From positions 5,890,001 through 5,954,000 of the forward strand of contig NC_039494.1 of NCBI RefSeq assembly GCF_003590095.1: a stretch of 64,000 nucleotides of DNA, given 5' to 3'. The translations under genes were made by a program, and so were the position numbers. This stretch comes from Trichoplusia ni. Lineage: Eukaryota; Arthropoda; Insecta; Lepidoptera; Noctuidae. Positions 50,040 through 63,050 of this stretch are shown here, in pieces; the stretch's first letter is position 1, and each line of letters begins with the position of its first letter. The notes beneath the pieces were generated by a model. It had not been told where the DNA came from. It made no database searches and worked only from the letters and a program-made list of their open reading frames with translations.

Positions 50040-50363
50040 ACCACTTATTTAAGGTGTCTGCATGCAGGCAGCCTTATTCGATCGCTCGTGTGTATTGTTT
50101 TAGTTACAGTAACGCCTGACCTGGCTGACAAAGGGGCCATAGACCATGGAAATCGAATTACTTCGGTAAACGGCGCCTTGGGGGACCCCATTTCCATATC
50201 CACATGCATGTTAAAGGCTCTTGTTGTTTCCTTCCACGAATTTACTTGCACGTGTTCCAAGTGCAAATACCTTCTAGAGACGAATTGTTGGAACGTACAA
50301 GCAATCAGGACGAATAAACATACACATATAGTAGATAATGTTAGATATACTTTTGCGATTTGA
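50040..50363 (+). other. Open frame resembling part of a PDZ domain (possible fossil or unannotated exon)
   Basis: The 107-codon frame contains VLVTVTPDLADKGAIDHG followed by NRITSVNG. This resembles the middle of PDZ domains, where a V-x-P-x-x-[PL]-ADK-G...GDRI-x-x-VNG pattern is usual; here the aspartate of GDR is asparagine. An acceptor-like 'tattgttttagttacag' ends at 50113 and a donor-like TCG|GTAAAC lies at 50166/50167, within the similarity. The stretch is less AT-rich than its surroundings. No N-terminal GLGF loop or rest of a PDZ protein was found. A 53-base exon here would shift the receptor frame, so it is not an obvious receptor exon. Chance similarity is quite possible. Confidence 0.2.
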
Positions 50364-50673
50364 AATGTAATTGTTTATAAAAATAATTTGTGTTAACGAT
50401 GTGATCATGAAATGAAACTCTGCTGTTTTTTGTAAAGCTCATGGATAAAAATACTATCATTTATTTCGTGTATCAAAAAATATGAAGTCTGTCAAAAAGT
50501 ACTAGAGCTCAAATAAAAGCCACAAAGCAAAATGCATGGATTTTATCGAAGCTTTTAGTAGTCAATATCGGCTGATATCAGCAATAAAATTCTAAAATGT
50601 TTCCACAAATTTTGTTCGGAAATGCTTCCTTAAAATAAAATGTTCCCGTTACAAGCTGAAATTTGTTTCATGA

Positions 50674-50716
50674 CGCATCGCGGGTATGGTCTGTTAATGA
50701 CCATACCCGCGATGCG
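50674..50716. repeat. Perfect 18-bp GC-rich hairpin with 7-base loop
   Basis: CGCATCGCGGGTATGGTC (50674-50691), loop TGTTAAT, then the exact reverse complement (50699-50716). The stem is 61 percent GC in strongly AT-rich DNA. It is too short for a normal pre-miRNA. It could be a foldback remnant or a structural RNA element of the intron. Confidence 0.92.
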
Positions 50717-50963
50717 ATATTTAATCAGCTTTCAATTTTATTTGATAGTTATTTTTAGAATTGTTGATAGCACTGTTCTCTGTTTATATTATTACTCAGA
50801 AATTTGTAGTATGAGACATTCTTGTTTAAAGTAATCTTTGACACTGGGCATAAATTTATTTTCAGTTTCCTTTTTAGGGTTTGGTTATTTTGTGGCCCAA
50901 AATTATTTTTTTGATTTCGTTTCAAATTTAAATTGTTTCTGCTCTTTAGTTCTCAAAAAAATA

Positions 50964-51002
50964 TGACGTCGAGCCGACTGACGTCGACTGAACTGACGTC
51001 GA
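50964..51002. promoter_or_regulatory. Three TGACGTCGA sites at exact 15-bp spacing
   Basis: TGACGTCGA occurs at 50964, 50979 and 50994. TGACGTC is seven of the eight bases of the palindromic CRE (TGACGTCA) bound by CREB/ATF-type bZIP factors. The bases between sites differ in part (GCCGAC, CTGAAC), though both end in AC. It is a short tandem repeat whose conserved part is the binding-site-like core. It lies in the long receptor intron. A regulatory role is inference. Confidence 0.4.
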
Positions 51003-54000
51003 ATTGCAAGCGATTATTCTAATATACCAAACATAACATCTATATAAAAAAAACACAAAAACATTAAATCCAAGTATTTCTAAAGTCCCCTGAATTACGT
51101 CACTGAACTCCAGTCAAAAGACACTGAACTACATAAACTGGGCAATCCCACTGATATCCGGCGAGTACTTTTCCAAATCTCAGACTACTCTTAAATCACG
51201 GATAGCCCAATAAAACCTCGATTGCTCGTAGTCCCCGAGTTATTTGTTTTCACCCTCCAATGTACTTAGAGGAAGGGGACAACTACGTGAACTCGTAAAC
51301 TATTTTTATATTGGTCTAAGTGTGAAACGGAATTGTGTTGCTATCTTCCCACGCAGACTGTAAAAGTCGATTGAGGGGAAAATTATGTCGTCCGTGCGTG
51401 AAAATAAAGTAGGATTGTTTTGAGCCTGACTGAAGACTATGTACATAAACTTGGAGCTAACGATTTAAGTTATCGTCTAAGTGAATAGCTGATGTTTTGG
51501 AAGGAGTGAAGTTTGAGAATATTATCGCAGGTTACACTGAATCCTAATCCTTTTGTTTTTTTTTGAGGAAGGTATTTTTGTATCATATTTTTGAGTGGGT
51601 TTTTTTACAAGTACTCACTTTCTTTTCTCCTTTTTTGAGAAAATACAAATATCTAATATCATCAGTCTGTGCCGCAGAATACTTTGGCTGTATTCATTGG
51701 ACAGTAAAAATGAGCGTAAACTGTTTTAGCACTGTGATTATACAGTACATTATTTACTGTCAATAACAATATTTTCCAATCAATCTGCTGAATTACAAGC
51801 GATGTTTCTATTGGCAAAAAAAATATGTTCTTTGCTAATGGTAAAAAAATATATATTTTCAGTGGAACAAACGACACCCTCTAACTCAAAATATTTATTC
51901 GAATTTCTGATTCGTGTCGTCATCCTACCAAAATCTTCACTAAAAATATAAATATCGATAACACCGACGTTCAAAATTTGAACAAAACATTGTTCCCATG
52001 GACTTCTATTTGGGATTTCAATAACAGCTTCTTGAAAGGAATTAGTTACAAGAGCTTAGCAACAAAGTTGCAGATCAGATAAGTAACCACTTAGTTGTAA
52101 AGAGCTCAACAAATCTTAGTTCTAAAGTGTGTTTACTTGAGAAAATGTTTTTAACAATAGCGGCCCTAGATTTGTACTTCTTGCTTGTTACGCGGTATCT
52201 GCTTTGCGAATTGCAGAACTTCGAATTGAGTGTTGCTCGGATTATCTTTCTTGGGAATAAAGTTTTTTATTGCTCCTCAAAGGATAGGCTGTAGCTATAC
52301 GGGTTATATAACAAGTGTCAATGCGTAGAGATTGATATATTCTGATCGGTCAATTTTAAATTTAATCATTTTAGACTTGATAGTTGTTTTTCTAGCTGAA
52401 AACATTTTGTTTAATTGACCCCATATATGTATATATAATAACATCATCCTCAACCAAGTCAGTAAAATTTTTTTGGAATTATTGTGCAAGGTTTAACTGG
52501 GCTGGCCAACATTTTTAATACTACTCTCACACTTGGGTTTCATAATAAATGCTGGTCCAGTTTTAAACAAAAAATATTCAGTTTATTATGCTGGCCCGTA
52601 ATCCGTCTTAGTTCATTGCTGAAAAGCTGCATTCGCTTAAGAAGCCGTCAATACAATATAGTCAAAACATAAACATTGGATTTTTTTATATTGATAAAGT
52701 AATCGTAATCTTACAAAGGTCTAGGTAAAACTGCGTACAAAATTATTTTTGTCTGGTTTATTTCAATAACGCTTTCAAGTTACAATCGTATACGATTCCA
52801 AGGACGTATCGCCCTCACCCAAAACTTTATGTAAGAAAAAGATCAAGAAGATTTCCAAATTATTTGTGTCTTCAGACAAACCGACGTTTTCAATACACGG
52901 ATTACGGGATGAGAATCAATTTAGGTTGAACGGCGAGTTGGCGTCTTTTTAGAGTTCCGTATATGTAACGGCCTTGTGGAGAAAGTAAAAAGCTTTGTAC
53001 TGGTTATGTTTGTGTTAAATATAAATGAAATATTTTTTTTTGGAATTTAAGCTTCAGATATGAATACGTAATTATTGGCTGTAGATTATCAGTGATTCTG
53101 AACATTATCATTAGATGATGAAAAGTGTATTAGAAAACTGTTTTTAAAAGTGATTTGATTTTGACCTTTTATCTTCCTTTAATTCTTTTCCGCATAGATA
53201 TCTGCAGGATATCTATCAAAGCCCACTCTACATCATATCAGAGTAAACTTGTCATGCAGAACCCATCTCAAACGAGTGTATTGTGTTTTGCTTTCTTCTG
53301 GTTTGTTTAAAAGCCTCACGTATTGTATTAATCATTGGCAAGCTTTGCCAAGCTAAGCCCAAAATAGATATAGAACTCTTTTTGTTCCAATGTCTTTTGC
53401 AGCTTACTGATTGTTATGGAAATAGGTTATTCATGATATGTCAATGCGAGTTTCCTTTCAGTCTAAAAAAAATACTTTTGATTTTCTATAAAACTATATA
53501 TAAATTTTTTGCATATTTACATTACATTCTCTACATCAAATTTGATACGACATTAAATTTATCTAATTTTGTTTCTCATCTGGATTTTTGCAATCATATT
53601 TTTGCCCTATTTATTTCCTTGATATGAAGAGGAAAAACGCGTCAACAATTTGCTCACTCACTGTAAACAGCTAACTACGTGCAGGGCTTGTAACAAGCTC
53701 GGAATATGAAATTCAAAAGCTCGGGCACAAAATGTTTTGACATGAAACATGCACTCAACTCCCGACGCAGCCTTTACGCTGTTGACAAAGTCTAGACTTT
53801 TAAAATATGCTAAGTAATTTTGTATTCGTTCTTTATTTATACAGTCATGTGTCACTTCTATTTTTTTATCACTTACCAGGCACACGTGGCATACTTTCAT
53901 ACAAAAAGTGTTCCACAAACTGCAGTCATGATTTAAATAAAATACTGAATAGCTTGTCAAGTTCTGAATAAGATATTGTGTTATCCCAAAGAAATTTGCT

Positions 54001-57000
54001 CGTAGATCAGTAACTAACATTGGCTTATTCATACGACTAACTTTTTTGAAAATTTAAAGGAAGGTTATCCTGCAAATCATTTTCTTACAAACGTTCAAAT
54101 TATGGACTACTATATGCTATGTGAAACTCGATGCTAAGTTCGCACTATAAAGTAATAAAAATGTGTTCTTGGAGAAAACCGTAGGAGAATCTTAATATTA
54201 AATCACATTGTTATCAAAATTGGTCAAATCATAACATTGTTTATGATAACTCTATGCTGGAGTTTTTCTGAGAAGGGATCGTTACTTGGATCGTTTCCTT
54301 ATTAATAACAAAACCCTTGTCCTTATTGAGCGGAACTTTCCGCCTTTTTGCACACATATTGTTTTGTCCCTTCTGAGAAAATACACTTGACAAGTTATAC
54401 CTAAGTATTGACACTCATAGGTTTGTTAAACGCGCTTCATCAAGTCTCTACAATTGTCATTTTGATATCCGTACAGCTCCAATCGCGTCTTTGCGAAAAG
54501 AAACTTGGGGATGTAAGCTGAAAGTAGTTTTATTATTTTTGTAAAGGATGGTTTTATTCTGATCACCCCTACTTGTGCACGGCAATGTGAAATGAGAAAG
54601 ATACATTAAAATATAATATTATACTCTATATTCTCTGAACAATGATAAACCTATCCTATGTCACAGACAAACATTAGTAGTAATACTTAATCACAAAGAC
54701 GACTCTTCAACGAATGCACAAATAGCCATTGGTGAAGGGGAAAAAACACGTTCTTTTAATTATCCTTGTACACGCTAAAGTCACGTGTGTACAATCAGTA
54801 ATAAAATCGATAAACACAATTCGATTTACATAGTGTCGTTTTGAGTGCCATGTAGGATTTGGAGTTAAGTAAGGTCTAGCACATGTACTAGGTATGAAAC
54901 TCATTTTGTTCCTTAGTTTACAATTGTTTTTAAAATAAAGTGGTGCTAAACAACTTCTGTTGCTGACTGTACAGGTGTCCTATTGCAAGTATTATTGGAG
55001 GATGCTCGTTACGTGAACGTCGAGGTCGTGACGTCAGACTTTTCTACCGACGTATCTTTGGAGAGATAGGATTGATTTGTTCTGTTTCCTTTTTAACGTT
55101 TTATCAGTCGTAACTTTATTTTTAAACTTTTCCCTTTTGCGTATTTTTTCGCTGTTCATTTTGTTGCAATACTTGGCACTTTTAGGAATTTTATTACTGA
55201 AGCAACGCTGGCTATCTGTCTGTCTGAAATAGAATTAATCCGGTACTGATTTGTTAAATGTTGGTTGACAAATGGTGTGTCAGAGACGCCTCAAAAGGAG
55301 ACACATTAAAAATGTCACAAATTTCAAACAATCGATTTCCCACGTCTTAAATTATCTAACTGCTATTGCAAAGTTATCTTATCTAACCAAAGTGTCCGAA
55401 TTGATTTCGTAAAAACTTCAAGCGCTCTCTTTTCTCGGTTTTTACCGCACTAAGTTTTAAAATCTTAGTTTAGGTTAATGCATTTATTCAAGTTCTCTGT
55501 TCAAAGGCAGTAGGTAGTCATTATCGTTGGTAGCGGTGGCAGCAGTTGTCGGCTGTAGTTAAGGAAAGATTTTCTTTTCGTTCATTCTCTTCTTTGTATT
55601 ATTGCTTATAGTTTTAAGAATGTATCACAATCTTTTGCAAATTCTCGCTGAATTGTCATTGCAGACAACTTTTAATAGAATCGACTTTTTTATGAATTAT
55701 TATCCATTAGTATCGTAATATGCTTTAACAACATTGCTTTGACTCATTGAAAAAAATAAGTGACATAAAATTTCAAACTTCAACGACGCAATAAATTTCA
55801 TACATTTTTTTGAGCGTCATAGCTGTATTAGTCAGTTAAAAGAAAACTGTTTGGAAGGTCTCCAGCTCTGTATTGATCAGTCAATTATTTATGTATTCAA
55901 TGTGCGATCTATTTTTGCAGTCACTTGCAGCACCTGCGTTAATCACATATCGGGTTAATCAGCTATTGCACGTATTTAAAAGCCTACTAAAAACTATAAG
56001 GGTTGAAACTTGTGTAGTTGTGTGGGTTTTGACAATTATAAAATTGTCCGAAACTGTAACCCCTTGGCTAAAATACTTGTAAAATGTTGCGAAATCCGGT
56101 CTTCGCGAAGGATTCCCATGGAGGCCACAATCTTGGCCAAATGCGTAAGCACTCTTCAGGTACCACTCGCGGGCAATTGTTTCACGCAAACTTGAACCCT
56201 AAATACATATAATTACGATAATACGATACATATTTACGATACCAAGCAAGTTCTTATACATGAAACTCGTAAGATATTTGGTAAAAATTATCTTTTTTCT
56301 ACGAAATGAAATCATTTATTCTGTAAGTAGGATGTATGATTTCCTTTCATTTCGTTACATTCTATGAAAATAGCTCTAGGGTAGGTAGGGAAGATAAAAC
56401 AATAATTCAAATTTTAATCTAATAATTGTTGTTATTGTGTTATTCTACTTTTCAGTAGGAAAATAAATATCATGTTAACTGTTTATTATGAGTTTTAATG
56501 ACCACGTGTGTAGTTAACATTGAATCCTATCTCAATTGAGAATCAGTTTAAAACTTCTTACTTATAATGAAACTGACCATTAAGTAATTAGTCCTACACT
56601 TCACTACACAAGCTCAAATTGGGCTATTCATTCCTGTAATCTGTACTTAAACCTGTTGCCATCTCTGCCCTAATTTAATACCAAGTTTATCGCTCCTCGC
56701 ATACATCAAGCTTGACCAGACATTACAGAGCCCTTATGGGCACAGAAATAGAGTTCAAAATAATCCGTTTTTATTTGCCGCTTGTACGATAACGAAAACT
56801 TTATTACGGGTAGTTTTCTTTGTGGTTTCGTTAAGTGAAGATGGCTTTTGTCCAAGAATTTTCTATTTCGTGGAAATTTATATATATAAATGCAATAAGA
56901 AAAAAGTTTAAAGCTTATTAGGTAAACAGAGATAAGGGTTCCGCCTTGTAAAATACAGTGGTATATTTTGGTTTGCCAAATTGTCCACAAGTTATGATAG

Positions 57001-57637
57001 TTATTGCGCTGTCTGTTTACAGAGAGAGACAAGGTTACGAGGTAAAGCGTGCGGTTATTGTATAATATTTAAGCCTTTACATGTGTTAAGCCATAATTTC
57101 AAACAAATTTTGAAATAAGAAGGTATAGCAGCATGTAATAAATCTTTCAATAGAGTTACGAGAAGTTCCTGTTTACCCTATTTCCCCCTCACTCGTTACA
57201 AACGGAAAACTTTTCTTTTTGGTACTTAGGAGGCTTTTGCAAGCCTTTCCTTATACATAATTACGATTTTTCGAGAACTCTGTACACCCAATACTAGCCG
57301 GTTTTCCTCCACTAATATAATAGACTGAGTTTTCTTTGAATTTCCTAATATATGTCAGGGGTGAAGCGAGACCTTGAGATGATCGTAAGAAGTTTATTTT
57401 AAATGGATTTGAATAATATAATGTACTCAAGCGATGTATTAATAGTTTGGTGTATACACAATCCTTCAAGTATTCGTACTAATTAAAAAGTACCAAAACA
57501 TTAAGATTCTTAAGAAAAATAATCGTATTTTGTTTTCGTCGAGGTCAAGTTTAATTAAACCACTCTCTCCTTTCAACAAAAACTTTAATTTAGTTTGGGT
57601 ACTCATTTTCCATTAAATTAATCTTATATTTTTTCAG

Positions 57638-57743
57638 GTATGGGTGGAGAGGAGTATCGAGTTTTGCACAGAGAAGTGGCCGGACTCTATAAAGAAAGAG
57701 CTGTTCGGAGCTTTCAGCTTCGTGCTCGTCTACGCCATACCTG
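57638..57743 (+). CDS. Same GPCR, exon encoding ECL2 cysteine and first part of TM5
   Basis: This exon follows the acceptor tattttttcag and ends at CCTG|GTAAGT. It begins in phase 0, matching the phase 0 end of the 39282-39508 exon, and holds 35 codons plus one base. The peptide begins VWVERSIEFCTEKWP. Its cysteine is the expected ECL2 partner of the TM3 cysteine, and the C-x-E-x-W-P spacing recalls peptide receptors of the orexin/NPFF/trissin type. TM5 follows as LFGAFSFVLVYAIPG, with the conserved TM5 proline near the exon end. The 18.1 kb upstream intron is long, so an additional phase-0 alternative exon in ECL2 cannot be excluded, although a direct join gives a sensible receptor. Confidence 0.94.
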
Positions 57744-57994
57744 GTAAGTAACGACTTCAAAAAGAATAACTTCCTGCTGCCCAGCTGTACTCAAGAACGA
57801 TACTGAGTGCAAAATTGCCCTAGCCTGGCTTAGCTATAACTGCCCAGGTGAAGTGACGCTTAATACGGTTGATGCGTGTTTGAGTGACCCATGTCATAAC
57901 GAATTCTTTCAGTTTTAGGATGGCACCTTTAAATGTGTGTCACGGACATTATGTAAACATATTTGACAGTATTTACGGGTTACGCTAACTAACT

Positions 57995-58086
57995 AACGTA
58001 ATTGGGTTGAGGTGAGATAGGCAGTCACTCCTTCTAAAACACTGGTATCTAGCTGCATCTGGTTAGGCTAGAAGCTGACCAAAACA
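57995..58086 (-). repeat. Dispersed repeat, copy 3 of the 15430 family (reverse)
   Basis: On the minus strand it reads 'ctagcctaaccagatgcagctagataccagtgttttagaaggagtgactgcctatctcacctcaaccca', matching the first half of the copy at 15430-15540. Confidence 0.7.
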
Positions 58087-61000
58087 TACTTGACAAAACG
58101 CTCGGCTAATATTTAAATATATTATGCAAAGAAATGATATGACGTCATCGTCGATGTTGGATATTAAGACGACAGTTACTCTAAACCTTACATACACAGA
58201 TCCATCTGAGCTTTTAGTACTTTTTATAAAGCGTCACATGTGCACTTGTTTGTTAATACTTTTGACTCGGAATAGAGTTTTGTCAACCCGTCTGAAAAAA
58301 ATGGACGCAATCACAATCTTATCGAATAACAAAGATTCTCTTACCCCCATTGCTGTCCAGTGTCAGTATTAGGTATTCAGCATATCATAGATTTTATCGT
58401 TACTTTCTTAAATATTTAACTTAAAAATACTTTATGCATAAAATTTATAAAATAAATCATAAAGTTATTAAGTTAACAGTTCACTCAATTCTCAAGCCAC
58501 AAAGTACAAAAATTCAATGTTTACTTAAAATTAAGTTGTCACAAACTTTAACTGAAATTGAAAAGGACGATAAAAACGCTTATTAAATAAAATGTCTTCA
58601 TAACTTTTTACATAGTAATGGCAAAACTATTTCTGATAATGATGTAGAATATTTATGAATGGAGAATACTTGTAACATGTACATCTTGGTTTGCTTAGTA
58701 TGAACATCAACTCTTTTTGTCAATTAGCGGATTTTTTTTATACTTATTTCAAAACAATTTAAAACAAAAACCTCTTGTGTTGTCATAATTTTATAATAAA
58801 CGCGATATTTTTTATATGTATTTAAATGCCTTTTGATGTCAAACTTGAAAAGCAATTTCAAAATAACGAATGATAAAGACACATGTTTGTCCACAAAACA
58901 GTCACCCACAGTACTTGTAACAAAAGCTTTGTGTGTTTCTGTGAAAATGTCTAAACTGACTCAATTTCAAGCCTCCAGGGCACTTTTGGGTAAACATGAA
59001 GTGGTTACATCGTTTTTCCGGAAAAATAAGAAGGGACACGAGGGCCATTTGTCACACGTTATATTTCACGGGCCGACGGCGCAAAATGTGGACAAACAAA
59101 CCAGCCCTCTACAACGTCAAGAGGCAAAAGCAATTATGTGGTGATGACGTATTTTCAGAGGTAGAAATATTAAGCTCCACAAAATATATACAGTGTATTA
59201 TATCTTATCCTTTTCCACATATTCATGAAAAAGTAAAACCAATTTTGTTTCGGTGTTAAGACACAGCCGTAGCTAAAATACTGTACACAACCTAATTTGT
59301 CTGATTCATTTAATTTGCTACGTGATTTCGTAGCGCGTAGCTTGTAGTCGGCGTAGACGTCTACGATTCACCAATATTTTGTAAAAGAAAAAAACGGTTA
59401 TTCGTTTGAATAAGTGATGTATTGTGAATGTATTTACTTCGTTGCTGCTTCGAGATATGATATTAAAAATCATAAATCATCTTGCTAGATATCTAGTAAG
59501 ACAAGTTTTTTTGTCACGTATGTTATGAATGTTTTTTTGAATCTTTGGCTGATCTAAGTTGACAGCAGATTGATACTGATTTATTATATTATGTACTGCT
59601 TGAAAACACATTTTTCGCTTAACCTAAAAAATCAGAATACTGAGTGTTCTAGAGAAAACTTTTCACTTATGTTTTTTGTGCTATTTTGAAATAGAATCAA
59701 TCGAGTTATTATAATTTATTGATTTCACATGTTGACAATTCTTTATTGAAATATGTGGATCTAAAGAATATCTATGACACCGATATGTTGAGATATCATT
59801 AAACTTGATTTAATAGACTGTATTTACTCTTTATACGATCAAAGCAACTAAAAAAGCTCTAGAAGAAATAATAAAAAAACGTAAAATATTTTGAGGGTTC
59901 TTGAGACTAATATTTTGTGATAAATTGTAGATGCAATTAATTATTTAAGTATTTACTTATACTTATTTTTTGCCATGAACACTATAAATAAACTACTCAT
60001 ATATTGTAACCCACTATGAGTCTGGTTAACTAAGACCTGAAAATGTTAGTGCTTAGCGTTCAAGCTTTCTTCTAGACGTCTGAAGCGTGATAGATCGAGC
60101 TGAAGCTTAGCTTAATCGATTACACTCCGATACAAATAATTCAATGTACCATTAAGATCTCTTCTTCCAGTTCTTTCCTATTTATCGCTAAATGCATCCC
60201 CATTTTGAAATAGTTCAATGGAATTTTAGAGATATCACAGATTACGTTGAAACATTTCTCAGTAAATTATGAACTACATACAATAGTTAAGAGCTAGGGT
60301 AAGAATTAGTATTATCATAATTCAATCTCAATAACTTCTATCTTATTCATTTACATGCCGTATTATGTTACGAAATATGAACTGTTGTACTAATTCATAA
60401 TATTTACATATTCTGACCCACATTTCGAGGAAATTAATGAATATGTTCTGAAATAGTTCAAATGCTAAAAATATTTAGTTAACATTTTTGAAGTTGCTAA
60501 AGTACCACCATTGAAATTTACTAAATATTAAAACAACCTAAAACTTCTGAAATCCAAATTTTCCAAAGATAATGCTCTTTCAAAATTTTCACATTAACAT
60601 TTCCGACGAATTGTATATTTATTTATTCTATAGTACAGTAGGCATATCTTATCGGGTAATGGATGCTTGAAAGGTTCTCAAACTTTTAATTGCTATAAAA
60701 ACTTAATTAGTTACTTAGGTAATGTTACTAAAGTATTATCTAACTCCAAATTGATCTGAGGGATTTTCCGTAGTCTGATAGCGAGGCCCGGCCTTATTGC
60801 GTTAGGATTTTTAATTAAAATGTTTTTCGCCACTTTGTTTCGCACTTTTTTGTATTTTGTTAATTTTAAACGAATCAAATATTTTTGTGAGCCTTTTTAA
60901 CCGCCAACCCGCTAGAGAGTAATTATGGAGATCAATTGTTTCCTACTTTATATGCGAGAGGCCTTTGCTTGGTAATTTATTTGATGAAAATAAAAATTGA

Positions 61001-62409
61001 ACGAATCCTACATTTATATCTAGAACAAATTTACTTGTAAACGATTTCGGGCTTATATTTATTTTTATGCGACCCGTCTTAGCAACATAGAGTTTTATAC
61101 TATGTGCCAGCAATAGCGCAATTCCAGAGTTTTTTTAAAAAAGCCTACCAATATACAGGACAGGATACAGAAAATTTGAAAGTGAGTATCTATAAATTAT
61201 TGAATACTCCTTAGTATTTAATTTATTATTGTAGCGGCAATAGAATTAAAAACCATATTCACTATTAACGAAATGGGTTTATTCAAATACATATTTTTGA
61301 CGTAAGAAGATCGTTTGAAAGCGTTTCCAAATAATCTTCTAAATACAGAACTAGTTCAAAGTCAGACCTTTTCAATACCCCAAGGGCAGTTGAAAGCATA
61401 CGTCTTTACAGAGCGGTCTCAAACGTAATTAAATTGTATACCAACTTTACTCCAGTTTAAATTTAACTAAAACTATTAATATTTACATCAAGTTATTGCT
61501 TTTGATAGGTTTTAAGATCGTAGTCCAAATAGTAATTTAAGAAGAGGTATGATTATGTTCAAGAAAATAAGAGGGAACAAACTCGTCTAAAATTATCCTT
61601 CAAAGTGGTAATACTTAAATTACAGAACAAGAAAGTAGGAATAGACGTGACATCACTACAAAGTTTTAAAAGAGAAAATGTTTAGATATCTTTTACAATG
61701 CTGTCTCATTTAATCGATAATGCTCCCTTATATTTATTAAACGCCATTGCTTTTCGAAACACGACGTGCTTTGTAGTTATCACTGTCATACAGTTTAGCA
61801 CTTATGAAGGAAATAAATGTAACTTGCGTATGTGGATTTCCACACTTATTTTCAAATCAGTTTGCCTGGGATCACCTTGATTCATGGTAGTATTTTAGGT
61901 AAAACGGCTGCCTATCTGCAATCCACTCCACAGCTCGTAAGCCGGTTGGCAGGTTATTGGGGATTTAATAACGCTTTTTTATATTTGGCCAAACAATCTT
62001 GTTACAAAAGAATATCTTAAACAAATTATCTCAGTACATAACACGAAAACACGCCTTAACGAAATTAGGGTTCTGTTGTTTCTAAATACGAGTATAACAA
62101 AGAAATAAGGAAAATTTGTTGGACGAGCCTAAGAGGTAAGAAAAATAAAAAGAAATGTGGCCAACAAAATTATATGGAACATTTGTATTAATAAAAGTCC
62201 TGGCGTAAATGTTTGGGGAATGTATGAAAAAGGACTAAAATATAAGCCTCCATGCATTTTCCGGTTTAATCGGATATTTTTTTAAACTACCATAATGCTA
62301 AAATCTGTGACATCCCTGCGTATCGCTCAGTACAGCCAGTAAATTGGGCCTCGAGGTGAATATAAAAAGTGGTAACAACGTTTTTTTATTTCTTAATTAA
62401 TTTTAAAAT

Positions 62410-62565
62410 ATAGACACGAATATCCGAGTAGTTGAGGTCACCACGACAAATCACTGTGCGCCTGGGACAGAGGTTTTTTTGATCCATGAATGCTTGTTGT
62501 CTGGGTGCTTTTGAGCATGTGACTTGAATGTTGGTACAAATCCCGTGATACAAGTACTAAATTAT
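62410..62565 (+). repeat. tRNA-derived SINE remnant
   Basis: 'cgaatatccgagtagttgaggtcac' is a decayed A-box region. The B box is worn away, but 'catgaatgcttgttgtctgggtgcttttgagcatgtgacttgaatgttggtacaa' follows the SINE body order of 28100-28175. Confidence 0.6.
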
Positions 62566-63050
62566 TTTTTTTAGTCGTCCTTTTTTTTTAACAAAATCTT
62601 TATTTTTTTTAATAGCATTTTGAGTTCCTTTAATTATGTGTGACATGCCAAATCTCCAAGGAATGCGACTTTACTCCAGTATTTTACTATGAAGTGTATG
62701 CATCGGAAATCGTTTGAGAAATCGTATTGCTTGGTCACGGGCGCAAATGGAGCTCTCGACGAACGGTTTTATGTCCTAATCTCTTTGATTACGTTCTTCA
62801 TTCAGCGCTCGGTTTTTATTTGACTTTGACTGCGAGAACATTCCAAACGGGGCTGATTTACTATTCTCTTCGCAAATGGCATTGCCATCGTTATACAGCT
62901 AACCTGTACGACTGCTGTAATCAGTAAATCAATTTAATTGTTTTCGACCGGTATTAAATCAAGGCAAAATGTCAAATTCGATATGTATGGATTTTTAAAA
63001 TAATATATAATGAACTATTTTTTTATAATGATACTACTGTCATATTCCAG

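Larger units (their letters stand above)
39509..57637 (+). other. Receptor intron between TM4 and TM5 exons (18.1 kb)
   Basis: The intron runs from GTGAGT to TTTTCAG in phase 0. It is long for an insect intron and is mostly AT-rich. Identified contents are an open frame at 40230-40661, a 13-bp hairpin at 42245-42278, a dispersed repeat at 44624-44810, a GC-richer island at 45190-45475, a SINE remnant near 46230-46310, a GC-richer island at 46705-46800, a PDZ-like frame at 50040-50363, a GC-rich hairpin at 50674-50716 and a triple 15-bp repeat at 50964-51002. Nothing recognisable was seen in most of 41000-44600, 47000-50000 and 51300-57600. Confidence 0.85.
57744..63050 (+). other. Receptor intron within TM5 coding sequence (5.3 kb)
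   Basis: The intron runs from GTAAGT to ATTCCAG and splits a glycine codon after the TM5 proline (phase 1). It holds a reversed copy of the dispersed repeat also seen at 15430 and 44624 (57995-58086) and a degenerate + strand SINE at 62410-62560. Two overlapping + frames at 58833-59259 have no recognisable domain. From about 59300 to 62400 I see only AT-rich sequence. Confidence 0.88.

Noticed and set aside
50114..50166. A 53-base extra receptor exon between acceptor- and donor-like sites
   Set aside because: Its length is not a multiple of three and would shift the phase-0 join between 39508 and 57638.
53283..54032. Frames of 114 (+) and 124 (-) codons
   Set aside because: The + one is a hydrophobic AT-driven translation and the - one has no motif; both are near the length expected by chance and lack splice or promoter context.
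58833..59259. Two overlapping + frames of 103 and 87 codons
   Set aside because: Neither has a recognisable domain, and overlap in different frames with no codon bias suggests chance.
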